Source of the DNA: RGIG1995 sp045587445
Lineage (GTDB): Bacteria > Bacillota > Clostridia > Oscillospirales > CAG-272
Direction of reading: 5' to 3'
NCBI GenBank assembly: GCA_045587445.1
Contig: JAZNCH010000016.1
Location: 1-43,145 of the forward strand
Length of the DNA: 43,145 nt
Position numbers and translations under genes: made by a program. Below are positions 17,088 through 25,770 of the stretch, one piece after another (positions within the stretch are counted from its first letter, which is position 1; each line of letters starts with the position of its first letter). The notes under the pieces were generated by a model. The model saw only the letters and a program-made list of their open reading frames with translations, ran no database searches and had not been told where the DNA came from.

Positions 17088-17116
17088 ATTATAATACATA
17101 TATTGCCTTTTTTCAA
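17088..17116 (-). promoter_or_regulatory. Sigma-A promoter of the trmL-gltX-glnS-metY operon
   Basis: On the minus strand TTGAAA (17111-17116) and TATAAT (17088-17093) are separated by 17 bases, 38 bases before the trmL ATG. Confidence 0.75.
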
Positions 17117-17156
17117 GGTGTTTATTTAATTAAAAAGTGTCCTTATATGAAAAACA

Positions 17157-17705
17157 TCACATAAGGTTGTCGTCATATCTTGCACGTTCACCGCCAATAT
17201 ATTTCGCTCTCGTTCTTGCACATACAACGTATGCAGAGCCAATAGTCTTTCTGGCAACTCTTACGGGAACAGCCACTTCCTTCAAATGCATACCGATAAG
17301 TGTCGAGCCTATGTCAATTCCCGCATCAGCTTTGATATGTTCAACTGCAACAGGCTCTTTAAACGTCTTATATGCAGTCATAGCAAACGCACCGCCTGCG
17401 TGTAGCTGGGGTACTGCGTTAACTATCTCTTCCCAAGGCTTCAATGCCTCTCTTTCTACAATTAAAGCTCTATTCAAATGCTCACAGCACTGTACTGCAA
17501 GATATACTCCCTTTTCCGAAAGAACTTTATATATCTCACCGAATACTGCCTCTGCAACCTCAAGACTTGAATCGCTTCCAATCTTCGAGCCTCTTACCTC
17601 GCTCGACGAGCTACCCATAACAACAAGCATACCTTTCTTTAGCTTTGCACCCTCGCAAAACTGCTCTGCCAATTCTCTTGCTTCTTCTCTTAACTTCTCT
17701 ATCAT
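17157..17705 (-). CDS. ywlG: UPF0340 / YwlG-family protein
   Basis: A 182-residue protein of the TIGR01440/UPF0340 family, identified by VVMGSSSSEVRGSKIG, VQCCEHLNRALIVERE and VGVARKTIG-like stretches and the ending GGERARYD. The start is the ATG at 17705 with AAAGGAG eight bases upstream; the frame is open further but lacks a ribosome-binding site. The biochemical function is unknown. It has its own promoter and sits between the sporulation operon and the trmL operon. Confidence 0.9.
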   Translation of the reverse strand: MIEKLREEARELAEQFCEGAKLKKGMLVVMGSSSSEVRGSKIGSDSSLEVAEAVFGEIYKVLSEKGVYLAVQCCEHLNRALIVEREALKPWEEIVNAVPQLHAGGAFAMTAYKTFKEPVAVEHIKADAGIDIGSTLIGMHLKEVAVPVRVARKTIGSAYVVCARTRAKYIGGERARYDDNLM

Positions 17706-17743
17706 ATTTCTATCTCCTTTCGAGCATCTATTCTTCTGCTCCA

Positions 17744-17772
17744 ATTATATCACCATAATCACCAAAACTCAA
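17744..17772 (-). promoter_or_regulatory. Sigma-A promoter of the ywlG gene
   Basis: On the minus strand TTGAGT (17767-17772) and TATAAT (17744-17749) are 17 bases apart, 38 bases upstream of the start codon chosen for this gene. Confidence 0.7.
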
Positions 17773-17782
17773 GTATCTGAAC

Positions 17783-17814
17783 AAAAAAAGACAGTATATT
17801 TTCAAAATATACTG
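17783..17814 (-). terminator. Terminator after the spoIVA-ymxH operon
   Basis: On the minus strand the stem CAGTATATTTT/AAAATATACTG is followed by TCTTTTTTT. It separates the sporulation operon from the ywlG promoter. Confidence 0.85.
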
Positions 17815-17826
17815 CCCTTAAACATT

Positions 17827-18105
17827 TCATCTGTGTCTGCAATTCTCCTTATTGCCATCAGATAATTCGCCTACGTTTACAAGAATTATATCATCTCCTA
17901 TCTTATCAATTTTACACCAAGGTATATTAAATCCGTCAACCTTACCGAACAAACTCAGCTTCTCATCCTTGGGTACCACAAGCGACAGTATCTTTCCGTC
18001 GCATACGTTAAATTCTACGTCTATTACGCACCCAAGTCTTCTGCCGTCACATATATTTATTACTTCTTTGTTACGCAAATCTGCTATACAACATTTCTCA
18101 AACAT
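17827..18105 (-). CDS. YlmC/YmxH-family PRC-barrel sporulation protein
   Basis: A 92-residue PRC-barrel protein with the family features LRNKEVINICDGRRLGCVIDVEF and a conserved IPWCKIDKIGDDIILV ending. YlmC/YmxH proteins are small and restricted to spore formers; their exact function is unknown. The gene starts 19 bases after the spoIVA stop and shares its terminator, so it is probably expressed in the mother cell with spoIVA. Confidence 0.88.
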   Translation of the reverse strand: MFEKCCIADLRNKEVINICDGRRLGCVIDVEFNVCDGKILSLVVPKDEKLSLFGKVDGFNIPWCKIDKIGDDIILVNVGELSDGNKENCRHR

Positions 18106-18124
18106 ACGTCATATCCTTTTTATT

Positions 18125-19603
18125 CTACAGAATAATGCAGATAAGTCCGCCCGAGCCTTCGTTAATAAGCTTCTGCAAAGTATCGCCGAATTTCAGTCTT
18201 GCTTCGTGTGGAATCTGCGCTAATTTGCTGTTTAGGCCCTCGTTTATTAGTTCATAAAGAGAAGTTCCAAACATATTTGATTCCCATATCTTCTTTGGAT
18301 CTTCTTCAAACTCCCGTAGCATAAATTTTATTAGTTCTTCCGACTGCTGTTCAGTGCCGACAATGGGGTTAAGCTCGGTCTGTATCGTCGCCTTTATCAT
18401 ATGAACAGAGGGTGCTGATGCCTTTAATTTCACACCGTATGAGCCTTGCTGTTTCGTTATCTCGGGTTCTTCCAGCTTCAAGTCTTCAAGACGGGGGGTT
18501 ACTATTCCGTATCCCCTTTCTTCAACGTCGCGTAATGCCTGTTCGACCTTTTCATATTCGCGTTTTACCCTCGCTAATTCTATCATCTGCGATATAAGCT
18601 GCTCTTCGTTTTCAATCTCAAGCTCGGTCATCTCTCCTACAGTCTTGTAAAACAAACCGTCTGCTAAATCTGCCAACACTTCGGCATTTCCGTTACCTAA
18701 ATTTATGTTTGTTGTGTTTACACTCGTTACGTATTCGTTTTCGCCGAGAGTTTCAAAAGCACTTCTTATATCGCCGATTTTTCTTACCTCTTCGGCACTT
18801 GCAAGTATACTGTCGGTTATGCTCCGTCTTATCTTATGTCCATCGTCTAACGCGTAAACCCAGCCGGGAAGCTTTACCCCTATCTCTCTTACAGGAAATT
18901 CCAACAGAACCATTTCAAGTATGCTTTCAATATCGGCTCTGTCAAGTTCAAGACAGTTTACCAAAGCTACCGGTGCACCATACTTTTCTTCAAGCTCGTA
19001 TGCAAGTTTTTCGCTTTCGGGCGAATCGGGAGTCGCTGAATTAAGCACTATTACAAACGGTTTATTTATCTTATTTAACTCCTCGGCAACCCTTTCCTCT
19101 GCTTCTATATATGCATTTCTGCCTATCTCCCCAATCGTTCCGTCCGTCGTAATCAAAACCCCTATCGTCGAATGGTCGTTTATAACCTTTCGTGTACCTA
19201 ATTCTGCCGCCTCTCCAAACGGCATCGGCAACTCACTCCACGGTGTATTTACCATTCTCGGACTTCCATCTTCTATAGCTCCTAAAGCATCGGGAACTAT
19301 GTAACCTACGCAGTCAACCATTTTTACTCGCATAGTCGATTTTCCGCCAAAAGTTACGTTTACCGCCTCGTCGGGTACAAATTTCGGCTCTGTCGTCATT
19401 ACGGTCTTTCCCGCCGCACTCTGCGGCATCTCATCTCTCGCTCTCTTTTCTTCGTATTCTTCCGTTATATTGGGCAACACCACCGTCTCCATAAACCGCC
19501 TTATAAAAGTGGATTTACCTGTTCTTACGGGACCTACAACGCCTATGTATATATCGCCGCCCGTTCTGGCAGATATATCCTTATAAATACTCGTATCCGT
19601 CAT
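18125..19603 (-). CDS. spoIVA: Stage IV sporulation protein A
   Basis: A 492-residue protein, the usual length for SpoIVA. The N-terminal domain is a TRAFAC-type ATPase with Walker A GPVRTGKST (24-32) and VDCVGYIVPDALG, and the characteristic NTPWSELPMPFGEAAELGT. The C terminus (GGLICIIL) matches the conserved end needed for membrane targeting. SpoIVA polymerises on the forespore surface by ATP hydrolysis to form the coat basement layer and is made in the mother cell under sigma-E. A sigma-E-type promoter is visible upstream. Confidence 0.97.
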   Translation of the reverse strand: MTDTSIYKDISARTGGDIYIGVVGPVRTGKSTFIRRFMETVVLPNITEEYEEKRARDEMPQSAAGKTVMTTEPKFVPDEAVNVTFGGKSTMRVKMVDCVGYIVPDALGAIEDGSPRMVNTPWSELPMPFGEAAELGTRKVINDHSTIGVLITTDGTIGEIGRNAYIEAEERVAEELNKINKPFVIVLNSATPDSPESEKLAYELEEKYGAPVALVNCLELDRADIESILEMVLLEFPVREIGVKLPGWVYALDDGHKIRRSITDSILASAEEVRKIGDIRSAFETLGENEYVTSVNTTNINLGNGNAEVLADLADGLFYKTVGEMTELEIENEEQLISQMIELARVKREYEKVEQALRDVEERGYGIVTPRLEDLKLEEPEITKQQGSYGVKLKASAPSVHMIKATIQTELNPIVGTEQQSEELIKFMLREFEEDPKKIWESNMFGTSLYELINEGLNSKLAQIPHEARLKFGDTLQKLINEGSGGLICIIL

Positions 19604-19639
19604 ATAATTTACCTCTTTTTAGTTTTTTCTTTTTGGTAA

Positions 19640-19668
19640 ACTCTATGATAAGCCTTAAAAAAATATGA
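19640..19668 (-). promoter_or_regulatory. Sigma-E-type promoter of spoIVA
   Basis: On the minus strand TCATATT (19662-19668) fits the -35 consensus KMATATT, and CATAGAGT (19640-19647) fits CATACANT at all but one position. The spacing is 14 bases, the sigma-E optimum. The start codon is 36 bases downstream of the -10 box. Confidence 0.7.
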
Positions 19669-19681
19669 CAAACAATGCTAA

Positions 19682-19722
19682 AAAACAAAAAACAGACGCG
19701 GTGTTTTTTTCACAGCGTCTGT
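19682..19722 (-). terminator. Terminator of the GH3 gene
   Basis: On the minus strand ACAGACGC pairs with GCGTCTGT, followed by TTTTTTGTTTTT. A second strong hairpin without T run is at 19738-19773, directly after the stop codon, pairing TAATCATA.CCATCG with its complement; it may stabilise the mRNA end. Confidence 0.8.
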
Positions 19723-19778
19723 CTTGATTCGATATTATAATCATAACCATCGGCTAAGCGATGGCTATGATTACTCAC

Positions 19779-22043
19779 TTATTTGTTAAATACTTTTGCG
19801 TTTGCTTCGTCAATGTATTGCATAAGCGTTTCTTCTGTAAGTTTACCCTCGTTCCAACGTATAGACATACGCAGCGTATGATACCTTTTGCCGTAAATAG
19901 CAGGGTGTCCTTCTAAATAGAAGCCTAATTCCTTTATTTGCTCTCTGCTTACCGGAGGTAATATCTTCATCATAAACTCTTCTCTAATGGGTTCATATTC
20001 CTTCAAAGTCATAATGTCGATTACAGGAGTATTTATTGTAATAGGTGTAATGTAAGGATTCTCGTCAACCTTTTCAATCTTTGCTGTCAAAGGTGTGTCA
20101 ACAGAGCTTCCGCCTACGTAAATCGTATATTCGCCCGATTCAACTCTCCAGTCGTTTATTCTTACGTCATAGTAAGCAAAGCTTCTGTCGCAAAGTTCAA
20201 ATTCAACAGTCTTGCTTTCACCGGGTTCAAGGAATATCTTTTCAAATCCCTTAAGCTCCTTTACGGGTCTTTCAACATAAGACTTGGGTGCCCCAACGTA
20301 AAGCTGTACAGCTTCTTTACCTGCAACCTTACCTGTATTCGTTACCTTTACAGTAACCTTGTCTCCGTCAACCTTTATTTCGTCATAGCTGAACGTCGTA
20401 TATGACAAACCGTAACCAAATGAGAAGTTTACGTCTATATTCTTCTTCTGGTAATATCTGTAACCAATAAATACGCCTTCTGCGTATACAACATCGTTAC
20501 CTACGCCCGGGAAGTTAAGGTAAGATGGGTTATGCTCAACCTTAGCGGGGAACGTCTCTGCCAACTTACCACTGGGACATACGTCGCCATATATAAGACG
20601 AGAAATAGCCTTACCGATAGCGCAACCGCCAAGGTATGCATAGAACAATGCAGATACTTTGTCAAGCCAAGGCATTTCAACGGGGGAGCCGCCAAGCAAT
20701 ACAACTACAGTTTCGGGAACTTCCTTTACTATTCTCTCAATAAGCTCGTTGTGAGACTCGGGAAGATTCATATTGCTTCTGTCATAGCTTTCGGACTCAA
20801 ACTTGTTGGGCATACCTGCAAATATTACCGCCCTGCCACACTTCTTCGCTGTCTCTACCGCTTCGGCAATAAGTGCTTCGTCGGGAGTATTTACGTCGCC
20901 CTCAAGAGTATATCCTGCAGCAAACTCAATCATACCGCCGTTTCTTTCTGTCATACATTCAAGCACGTCGTCAACAAACGCTGCGTTTACGTGGCTGGAA
21001 CCGCCGCCCTGAAATCTCGGAGTCTTCGCAAATGCACCGATAACCGCCAATGGCTTCTTGTCTGCAAAAGGAAGAACGTCATTGTCATTCTTAAGCAGTA
21101 CCATAGTTTCTTCGCCAACCTTTGCACAGAACGCGTGGCTCTTTTCAAGGTCTGCTTTTTCTGCATTTTCATCGGGCAACCAGTTATAAGATGTCCTGAT
21201 AATTCTCTCAACTGCTCTGTCTACTATCTTTTCGTCGAGTTTTCCTTCTTTTACTGCCTTTACAATCTGAGCGTCTCTAATACCAAAGCTGCCGGGCATC
21301 TCAAGGTCGCTTCCCGCTTCAAGAGAAACAACTCTGTTGTTCATACCGTTCCAGTCGCTCATTACCATTCCTTCGTAACCCCATTCTTCACGAAGAATAT
21401 CGTTGAGCAACCATTTTGACTTCGATACCTGATCGCCGTTTATGCAGTTATATGAATGCATTATCGTCGCAGGCTTTGCTTCCTTAACTGCAATTTCAAA
21501 TGCTGCAAGATATATCTCTCTCAACGTACGCATATCAACAATAGCGTTCGTGCAGTGTCTGCGGTGCTCTTGGTTGTTTACCGCAAAATGCTTCAACGAG
21601 GTTCCCACACCGTGTGCCTGAACCCCCTTGATATATTCAGCCGAAAGTTTACCTGCAAGATAAGGGTCTTCACTGAAATATTCAAAGTTACGTCCGCATA
21701 AGGGTGAACGCTTCATATTTATACCGGGGCCGAGAAGAATCGAAATCTGTTCGCCCTTCGCCTCTGCAGCCAAAGCTTCACCAAGTCCGTAAAGAAGCTC
21801 CTTGTTCCATGAACAAGCCAAGCCTGCAGCAGACGGGAAACAGGTCGATTTTACAGTATCACCGTAAAAATAGCTATCCGCCTGTGTCTTTACCTTCTTG
21901 CGCAATCCGTGAGGTCCGTCAGACATCATTATTGTGGGTACACCGAGTCTGTCAAGCTTTTCAATATGCCATTCGTCAGCACCCGAACAGAATCTCGCCT
22001 TTTCTTCAAGTGTCATTTGAGAAATTATACTCTTGATATCCAT
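19779..22043 (-). CDS. Glycoside hydrolase family 3, beta-glucosidase-type
   Basis: A 754-residue intracellular enzyme (no signal peptide). The GH3 N-terminal barrel has SDGPHGLR (41-48), the substrate-binding KHFAVNNQEHRR (151-162), and the nucleophile Asp230 in MVMSDWNG. The second alpha/beta domain is followed by a fibronectin III-like domain (TNTGKVAGKEAVQLYV, VKELKGFEKIFLEPGES). Such enzymes remove beta-linked glucose or xylose from oligosaccharides; the exact sugar cannot be told. It stands alone with its own promoter, a LacI-type operator and a terminator. Confidence 0.93.
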   Translation of the reverse strand: MDIKSIISQMTLEEKARFCSGADEWHIEKLDRLGVPTIMMSDGPHGLRKKVKTQADSYFYGDTVKSTCFPSAAGLACSWNKELLYGLGEALAAEAKGEQISILLGPGINMKRSPLCGRNFEYFSEDPYLAGKLSAEYIKGVQAHGVGTSLKHFAVNNQEHRRHCTNAIVDMRTLREIYLAAFEIAVKEAKPATIMHSYNCINGDQVSKSKWLLNDILREEWGYEGMVMSDWNGMNNRVVSLEAGSDLEMPGSFGIRDAQIVKAVKEGKLDEKIVDRAVERIIRTSYNWLPDENAEKADLEKSHAFCAKVGEETMVLLKNDNDVLPFADKKPLAVIGAFAKTPRFQGGGSSHVNAAFVDDVLECMTERNGGMIEFAAGYTLEGDVNTPDEALIAEAVETAKKCGRAVIFAGMPNKFESESYDRSNMNLPESHNELIERIVKEVPETVVVLLGGSPVEMPWLDKVSALFYAYLGGCAIGKAISRLIYGDVCPSGKLAETFPAKVEHNPSYLNFPGVGNDVVYAEGVFIGYRYYQKKNIDVNFSFGYGLSYTTFSYDEIKVDGDKVTVKVTNTGKVAGKEAVQLYVGAPKSYVERPVKELKGFEKIFLEPGESKTVEFELCDRSFAYYDVRINDWRVESGEYTIYVGGSSVDTPLTAKIEKVDENPYITPITINTPVIDIMTLKEYEPIREEFMMKILPPVSREQIKELGFYLEGHPAIYGKRYHTLRMSIRWNEGKLTEETLMQYIDEANAKVFNK

Positions 22044-22093
22044 ATTATTTTTACCTCTGATATGTTTAAATTTTTTCTTTTTCTATTGTTAAT

Positions 22094-22103
22094 AAACCGG
22101 TTT
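22094..22103. promoter_or_regulatory. LacI-family operator
   Basis: The perfect palindrome AAACCGGTTT, with the central CG typical of LacI/GalR operators, covers about +3 to +12 of the transcript from the promoter at 22113-22141. A repressor bound here would block initiation and would be relieved by a sugar inducer. The regulator gene is not in the window. Confidence 0.55.
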
Positions 22104-22112
22104 GCTACAAAT

Positions 22113-22141
22113 ATTCTATAATATCCTTCGGAAAAAAGCAA
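22113..22141 (-). promoter_or_regulatory. Promoter of the GH3 gene
   Basis: On the minus strand TTGCTT (22136-22141) and TAGAAT (22113-22118) are 17 bases apart, just upstream of the operator-like palindrome. Confidence 0.55.
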
Positions 22142-22174
22142 GACAAAAACATCACAAGACAAGACATATATTGC

Positions 22175-22645
22175 TCACTTTTCATTTCTTTGCTGTTTTT
22201 TTATTTTTGTTGTACTTTTTTCCTCCTCACGCCTTTGCGTGTGCAAAATCCCTTTTTGCAAATTCCAGATATGTTTAAGCCTTTTTTTTGACACTTCCCT
22301 CTTTCCCTTGAAAAGAGTAATTTCTGTGTCAATAACCAAATATTTTTCCTCAGCCAATTCATAATTCATTACGTATTTCAATTCACCGGGAATATATCTG
22401 TATCTCTTACGCGGGGCAGTATCTTCTTCATAACACCTCTTTGCATATTTTTCAAAATCGTTATTCACCCATCTTAAAAAACGCTCAAAAAGCTTTTCAT
22501 AAAAAGTCTTTATCTTTTTGCATATCTTGTTTTCTCCGTCTATTGTTATTACGTCAAAGTAAATAACCGCCACGGGTACATTATTTGTTTTCTGTATTAT
22601 CTTTTTCTTTTCTCTTGTAATAGTAGGTATGTATACTTCGCTCAT
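22175..22645 (-). CDS. Uncharacterised charged protein
   Basis: A 156-residue, strongly basic protein without signal peptide or membrane helix, ending in a lysine/glutamate-rich tail (REEEKSTTKIKKQQRNEK). The central part alternates beta strands (VPVAVIYFDVITIDG, EEKYLVIDTEITLFKG) with an amphipathic helix. The arrangement weakly recalls DUF3298-type domains, but I see no firm signature. It follows the lrp-like gene after a terminator, so it is probably transcribed separately. Function is not known. Confidence 0.6.
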   Translation of the reverse strand: MSEVYIPTITREKKKIIQKTNNVPVAVIYFDVITIDGENKICKKIKTFYEKLFERFLRWVNNDFEKYAKRCYEEDTAPRKRYRYIPGELKYVMNYELAEEKYLVIDTEITLFKGKREVSKKRLKHIWNLQKGILHTQRREEEKSTTKIKKQQRNEK

Positions 22646-22702
22646 TTACCCTCTCTGCCTCATATAATATTTTTACAATTATATGCATCAGAAAAACAAA
22701 AA

Positions 22703-22737
22703 TTCGCCCTCCCCTAAACTTGATAGGGCAGGACGAA
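22703..22737 (-). terminator. Terminator of the Lrp/AsnC-type gene
   Basis: On the minus strand a 14-bp stem with one G-G mismatch and one G-T pair (TTCGTCCTGCCCTA with TAGGGGAGGGCGAA) is followed by TTTTTG, ten bases after the stop codon. Confidence 0.8.
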
Positions 22738-22746
22738 ATATCATTT

Positions 22747-23214
22747 TTATTGATTCTTTTTCTTGGGTGAAAGTTCTTGGCATTCAATACTGATACCCCG
22801 ATTCTTTATGGGAGTAGAGAATACTATAGTCGTTTGTGTCTTACCAAACTTCTGCAACTCGCCGACAAACACGTCAAGCTCCAACGTCGTCGGAAAAACA
22901 GCCTTTAAAAGCAAACTGTAATCTCCTGTTATAAAATTACATTCAAGAACATTCGGGCATTTTTCCGCAAATTCATAAAATGACTTTCTCTTTTCTCCGT
23001 CCATCGCAATATTTATAAACGCCGTAATGAAGCATCCAAGCTTTGCAGGGTCTATCTCTGCTCTGTATCCTGTTATAACACCATCTTTTTCAAGCTGCTT
23101 TATTCTTGATGAAACAGCGGGCGACGAAAGAAAAACTTTCTCTGCCAAAACCTTAAGCGGCGTACGCGCATTTTTTTGAAGCATAGATAATATCTGCTTA
23201 TCAATCTTGTCCAT
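22747..23214 (-). CDS. Lrp/AsnC-family transcriptional regulator
   Basis: A 155-residue protein with the canonical opening DKIDKQILSMLQKNARTPLKVLAEKVFLSSPAVSSRIKQLEKDGVI (winged helix-turn-helix, 1-60). The C-terminal RAM domain carries ITGDYSLLLKAVF in the effector-binding region. Lrp/AsnC proteins form octamers that respond to amino acids. No adjacent amino-acid gene reveals the ligand. The gene is monocistronic, between a consensus promoter and a terminator. Confidence 0.95.
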   Translation of the reverse strand: MDKIDKQILSMLQKNARTPLKVLAEKVFLSSPAVSSRIKQLEKDGVITGYRAEIDPAKLGCFITAFINIAMDGEKRKSFYEFAEKCPNVLECNFITGDYSLLLKAVFPTTLELDVFVGELQKFGKTQTTIVFSTPIKNRGISIECQELSPKKKNQ

Positions 23215-23258
23215 ATATGTATATTCCCCTTTTTACTGCAAATCAAAACTACACTCAC

Positions 23259-23287
23259 ATTATATTCAAATAGTCAACAAATTTCAA
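23259..23287 (-). promoter_or_regulatory. Sigma-A promoter of the Lrp/AsnC-type gene
   Basis: On the minus strand TTGAAA (23282-23287) and TATAAT (23259-23264) are 17 bases apart, 45 bases before the start codon. Confidence 0.75.
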
Positions 23288-23296
23288 GAGGGTTTT

Positions 23297-23324
23297 AAGA
23301 AAAAAACTTAAATAAATTAAGTTT
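23297..23324 (-). terminator. Weak terminator after comEC
   Basis: On the minus strand AAACTTAA pairs with TTAAGTTT around a TTTAT loop, followed by more T. The stem is A/T only, so termination may be partial. Confidence 0.5.
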
Positions 23325-23365
23325 CTTCTTAAAAATATAAAATCATCAACTAAATCTATCTGTTG

Positions 23366-25639
23366 CTATTGGTTAAACCAAATTTCAAGATCCCCATCTG
23401 TAATTTTTGTATTCGCTTTTTCGGTTAAGGTTTCTTTGTATAAGTTAAATATCGCCTGAGAGGTAAAATAAAGTTCCGTTTCATCTTGTCCATACAGTGT
23501 GGTTATAGGCACTTTCACTTCCTCCCCATATTCACCAAACAAAATGGGAATATTCTTTCTGAAAAGAACGCTTAAATATTTCTCTCCCATCTCCGTCGAG
23601 TATGCGCCCGCACCAACATATGCAAATGATTTATTTTTATTTGCAAACGTAACGCATATTGAAGACGGCGTGTTTATTTGCCGTTTTGCCACATTTCTCA
23701 CACTTAAAGTCATTCCGTAAAAGTCTATTTCTTCGCCGCCGAGAGAATCATACATTATGCATTCAATTCTCTTCTCTTTCGCATATTCTGCATATTTTTT
23801 CTCAAATATTTTTTCATCATAGCTTTTCGCATAAGGCAAATATATTTTATCTATGTCTGTATACGAAATCACCTCATCAAGTGTATCTGTCCCTCTTCCG
23901 TGATAATCTGTTATAAGATATGCGTCTATCTTGTTTATCCTATTTTCGTGAAGATAATATTCACTCTGTATGGCGTTTGCTCGAGAAATTCCTGATACGT
24001 CGCATACAAGAGCTCTGTTTTTGCTTATCACCACAAAAGAATCACCATATGAAGTATTGGAATATATTATCTTTTGGTCATCTGACGTCATATACCCATG
24101 AATACCGCAAATAGTCGCAAACACAACCGCCGCACAAATAAACGGCACAAAATATATTGACTTTCTTTTTATGTTCTTCAACGCTAAAAATATATACGTT
24201 AGTACGAGTAAAATTATAATTACAGGTGTAAAGTTGTAATTTAAAGGCACTATCGGAGAATACGGTGCCAACACGTCCGTAAACAAAATCATAAAATGCG
24301 AACATATATACGAAAGAATTATCGGATTTATCGCCAAAATGTAAAAGTCGGCAAATATAACCATAAACGGTGCAGTATACATTATGCCTAACAAAAACGG
24401 TGTAAACAGTATATTTGCAATAGGTGAAATAATAGATATTTCACCGTAGGAAAACCATATTACAGGAAGCGAAAACATTATGGGAACTATACCAAACAAA
24501 AGGTTTGACCACAATTTAAGCAATATCTTCTTTATTTTCAATTCGGTCTCTTCTGCTGTTTTCGTTATTTTCACATCTATAGGTAATGCAACTGCAACTA
24601 TACCGTACGTCGATAAAAACGACAGCCACAGTCCTATATCAAACATCGAATTTGGAAATATAAGACAAATAACCCCCAATGCCGTACAAAGCGACGTTAC
24701 GGAATCTTGCTTTCTTGAAACCAAAAACATCAAATAATACAATATAAGCATAATCGCTGCTCTGCTTACAGACTGAGAAAAACCGGTTATTCCCGCATAA
24801 ACAAAGGTTAAAAGCATCATTAAAATGTGCTTTCTTCGCTTGTCTTCATATACCCTGTCAAAAAGCTTATCAAGCGTACCTATAATCAATGATAGGTGCA
24901 TACCGCTTACTGCAAGAATATGGGACAGACCTAACAGTCTGAAATTGCATTTGGTCTCTTCCGACAGCATATCTTTGTTTCCTAACAGCAATGCTTGTAT
25001 CAATGAGTTTTCTTCGCCTTGAATATATTTTGAAATTCGGGCTGAAAGAAATCTGTTTACTCTATGAAAATAAAATTCTGGAAAAAGCTTTACTGTAGTT
25101 TGTTTGTCTTTATGGCTTTCGGTAACACTTGCAGATAAATATATACTTTGGGATAAAAAAGAGTATTTTGAAGTGCCTGTTAATCCATTGGAAATATCTG
25201 AAAATTCAACCTCCGCCGAGTGTGCTGTATATTCGTCAATATCAACACGCCCCTCAAACGAGAGTTGGCATTTGAAGTTTACATCATTGCCGTCTGCTTT
25301 TTTTACAAGTGCTACGTAAGTGGAAAATGAGTTGGTTATATTTTCTTTGTCCGTTATTACAAATTCTATCTCACACGTCTTTTCTGCGTAAGTCAAAATA
25401 TTCCTATAATTTACGCTGTAAAAATATATCGACACCAAGCCGGATAAAATTATCGGCGGAATCGTATACAGTATAAGCAATCTGTATTTGCTCTTTTTAA
25501 GCACTAAAAACGTCTCTAAAACAAAAAGAAGCAGTATAACTGCTGCTTTTATCGGAAGTGTGCTGAAAAAGAATAAAACTGAAACGACAACGTAAAGTAT
25601 GCACGAAAATGCAAACGGTCTTTGCTTTATTGCTTTCAT
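23366..25639 (-). CDS. comEC: ComEC/Rec2-family DNA uptake channel
   Basis: A 757-residue membrane protein. The N-terminal DUF4131-like beta domain (about 50-200) follows two or three helices. The Competence channel domain begins with the signature ALLLGNKDMLSEETKCNFRLLGLSHILAVSGMHL (near 215-250) and holds about ten helices. The C-terminal 230 residues have the position of the metallo-hydrolase domain, but the expected HxHxDH is replaced by ITDYHGRGTDTL, so metal binding is probably lost or altered. ComEC carries single-stranded DNA across the membrane during transformation. No other com gene is adjacent. Confidence 0.9.
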   Translation of the reverse strand: MKAIKQRPFAFSCILYVVVSVLFFFSTLPIKAAVILLLFVLETFLVLKKSKYRLLILYTIPPIILSGLVSIYFYSVNYRNILTYAEKTCEIEFVITDKENITNSFSTYVALVKKADGNDVNFKCQLSFEGRVDIDEYTAHSAEVEFSDISNGLTGTSKYSFLSQSIYLSASVTESHKDKQTTVKLFPEFYFHRVNRFLSARISKYIQGEENSLIQALLLGNKDMLSEETKCNFRLLGLSHILAVSGMHLSLIIGTLDKLFDRVYEDKRRKHILMMLLTFVYAGITGFSQSVSRAAIMLILYYLMFLVSRKQDSVTSLCTALGVICLIFPNSMFDIGLWLSFLSTYGIVAVALPIDVKITKTAEETELKIKKILLKLWSNLLFGIVPIMFSLPVIWFSYGEISIISPIANILFTPFLLGIMYTAPFMVIFADFYILAINPIILSYICSHFMILFTDVLAPYSPIVPLNYNFTPVIIILLVLTYIFLALKNIKRKSIYFVPFICAAVVFATICGIHGYMTSDDQKIIYSNTSYGDSFVVISKNRALVCDVSGISRANAIQSEYYLHENRINKIDAYLITDYHGRGTDTLDEVISYTDIDKIYLPYAKSYDEKIFEKKYAEYAKEKRIECIMYDSLGGEEIDFYGMTLSVRNVAKRQINTPSSICVTFANKNKSFAYVGAGAYSTEMGEKYLSVLFRKNIPILFGEYGEEVKVPITTLYGQDETELYFTSQAIFNLYKETLTEKANTKITDGDLEIWFNQ

Positions 25640-25679
25640 ATTACACTCCCTTTATTATTTTTCAAATTCCATTATATTT

Positions 25680-25755
25680 TACGGGACGTCGAGGGCACCG
25701 TCCCCTACCGCATTTAATATAGTTGGATAGGTAGAGGTGGGGCTTGCTCCTCCAG
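25680..25755. repeat. REP-like inverted repeat, degenerate
   Basis: GGGAC (25683-25687) and GTCCC (25700-25704) flank a GC-rich core in otherwise AT-rich DNA, followed by GGTAGAGGTGGGGCTTGCTCC. This resembles intergenic palindromes common in gut Clostridia but differs from families A and B here. It lies between comEC and the small membrane protein gene. Confidence 0.55.
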
Positions 25756-25770
25756 AAATTTAATTGTTTT

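Noticed and set aside
20532..21419. 295-residue plus-strand frame inside the glycosidase gene
   Set aside because: It is the antisense of a well-supported GH3 gene; its length reflects codon bias of the real gene and it has no start signal.
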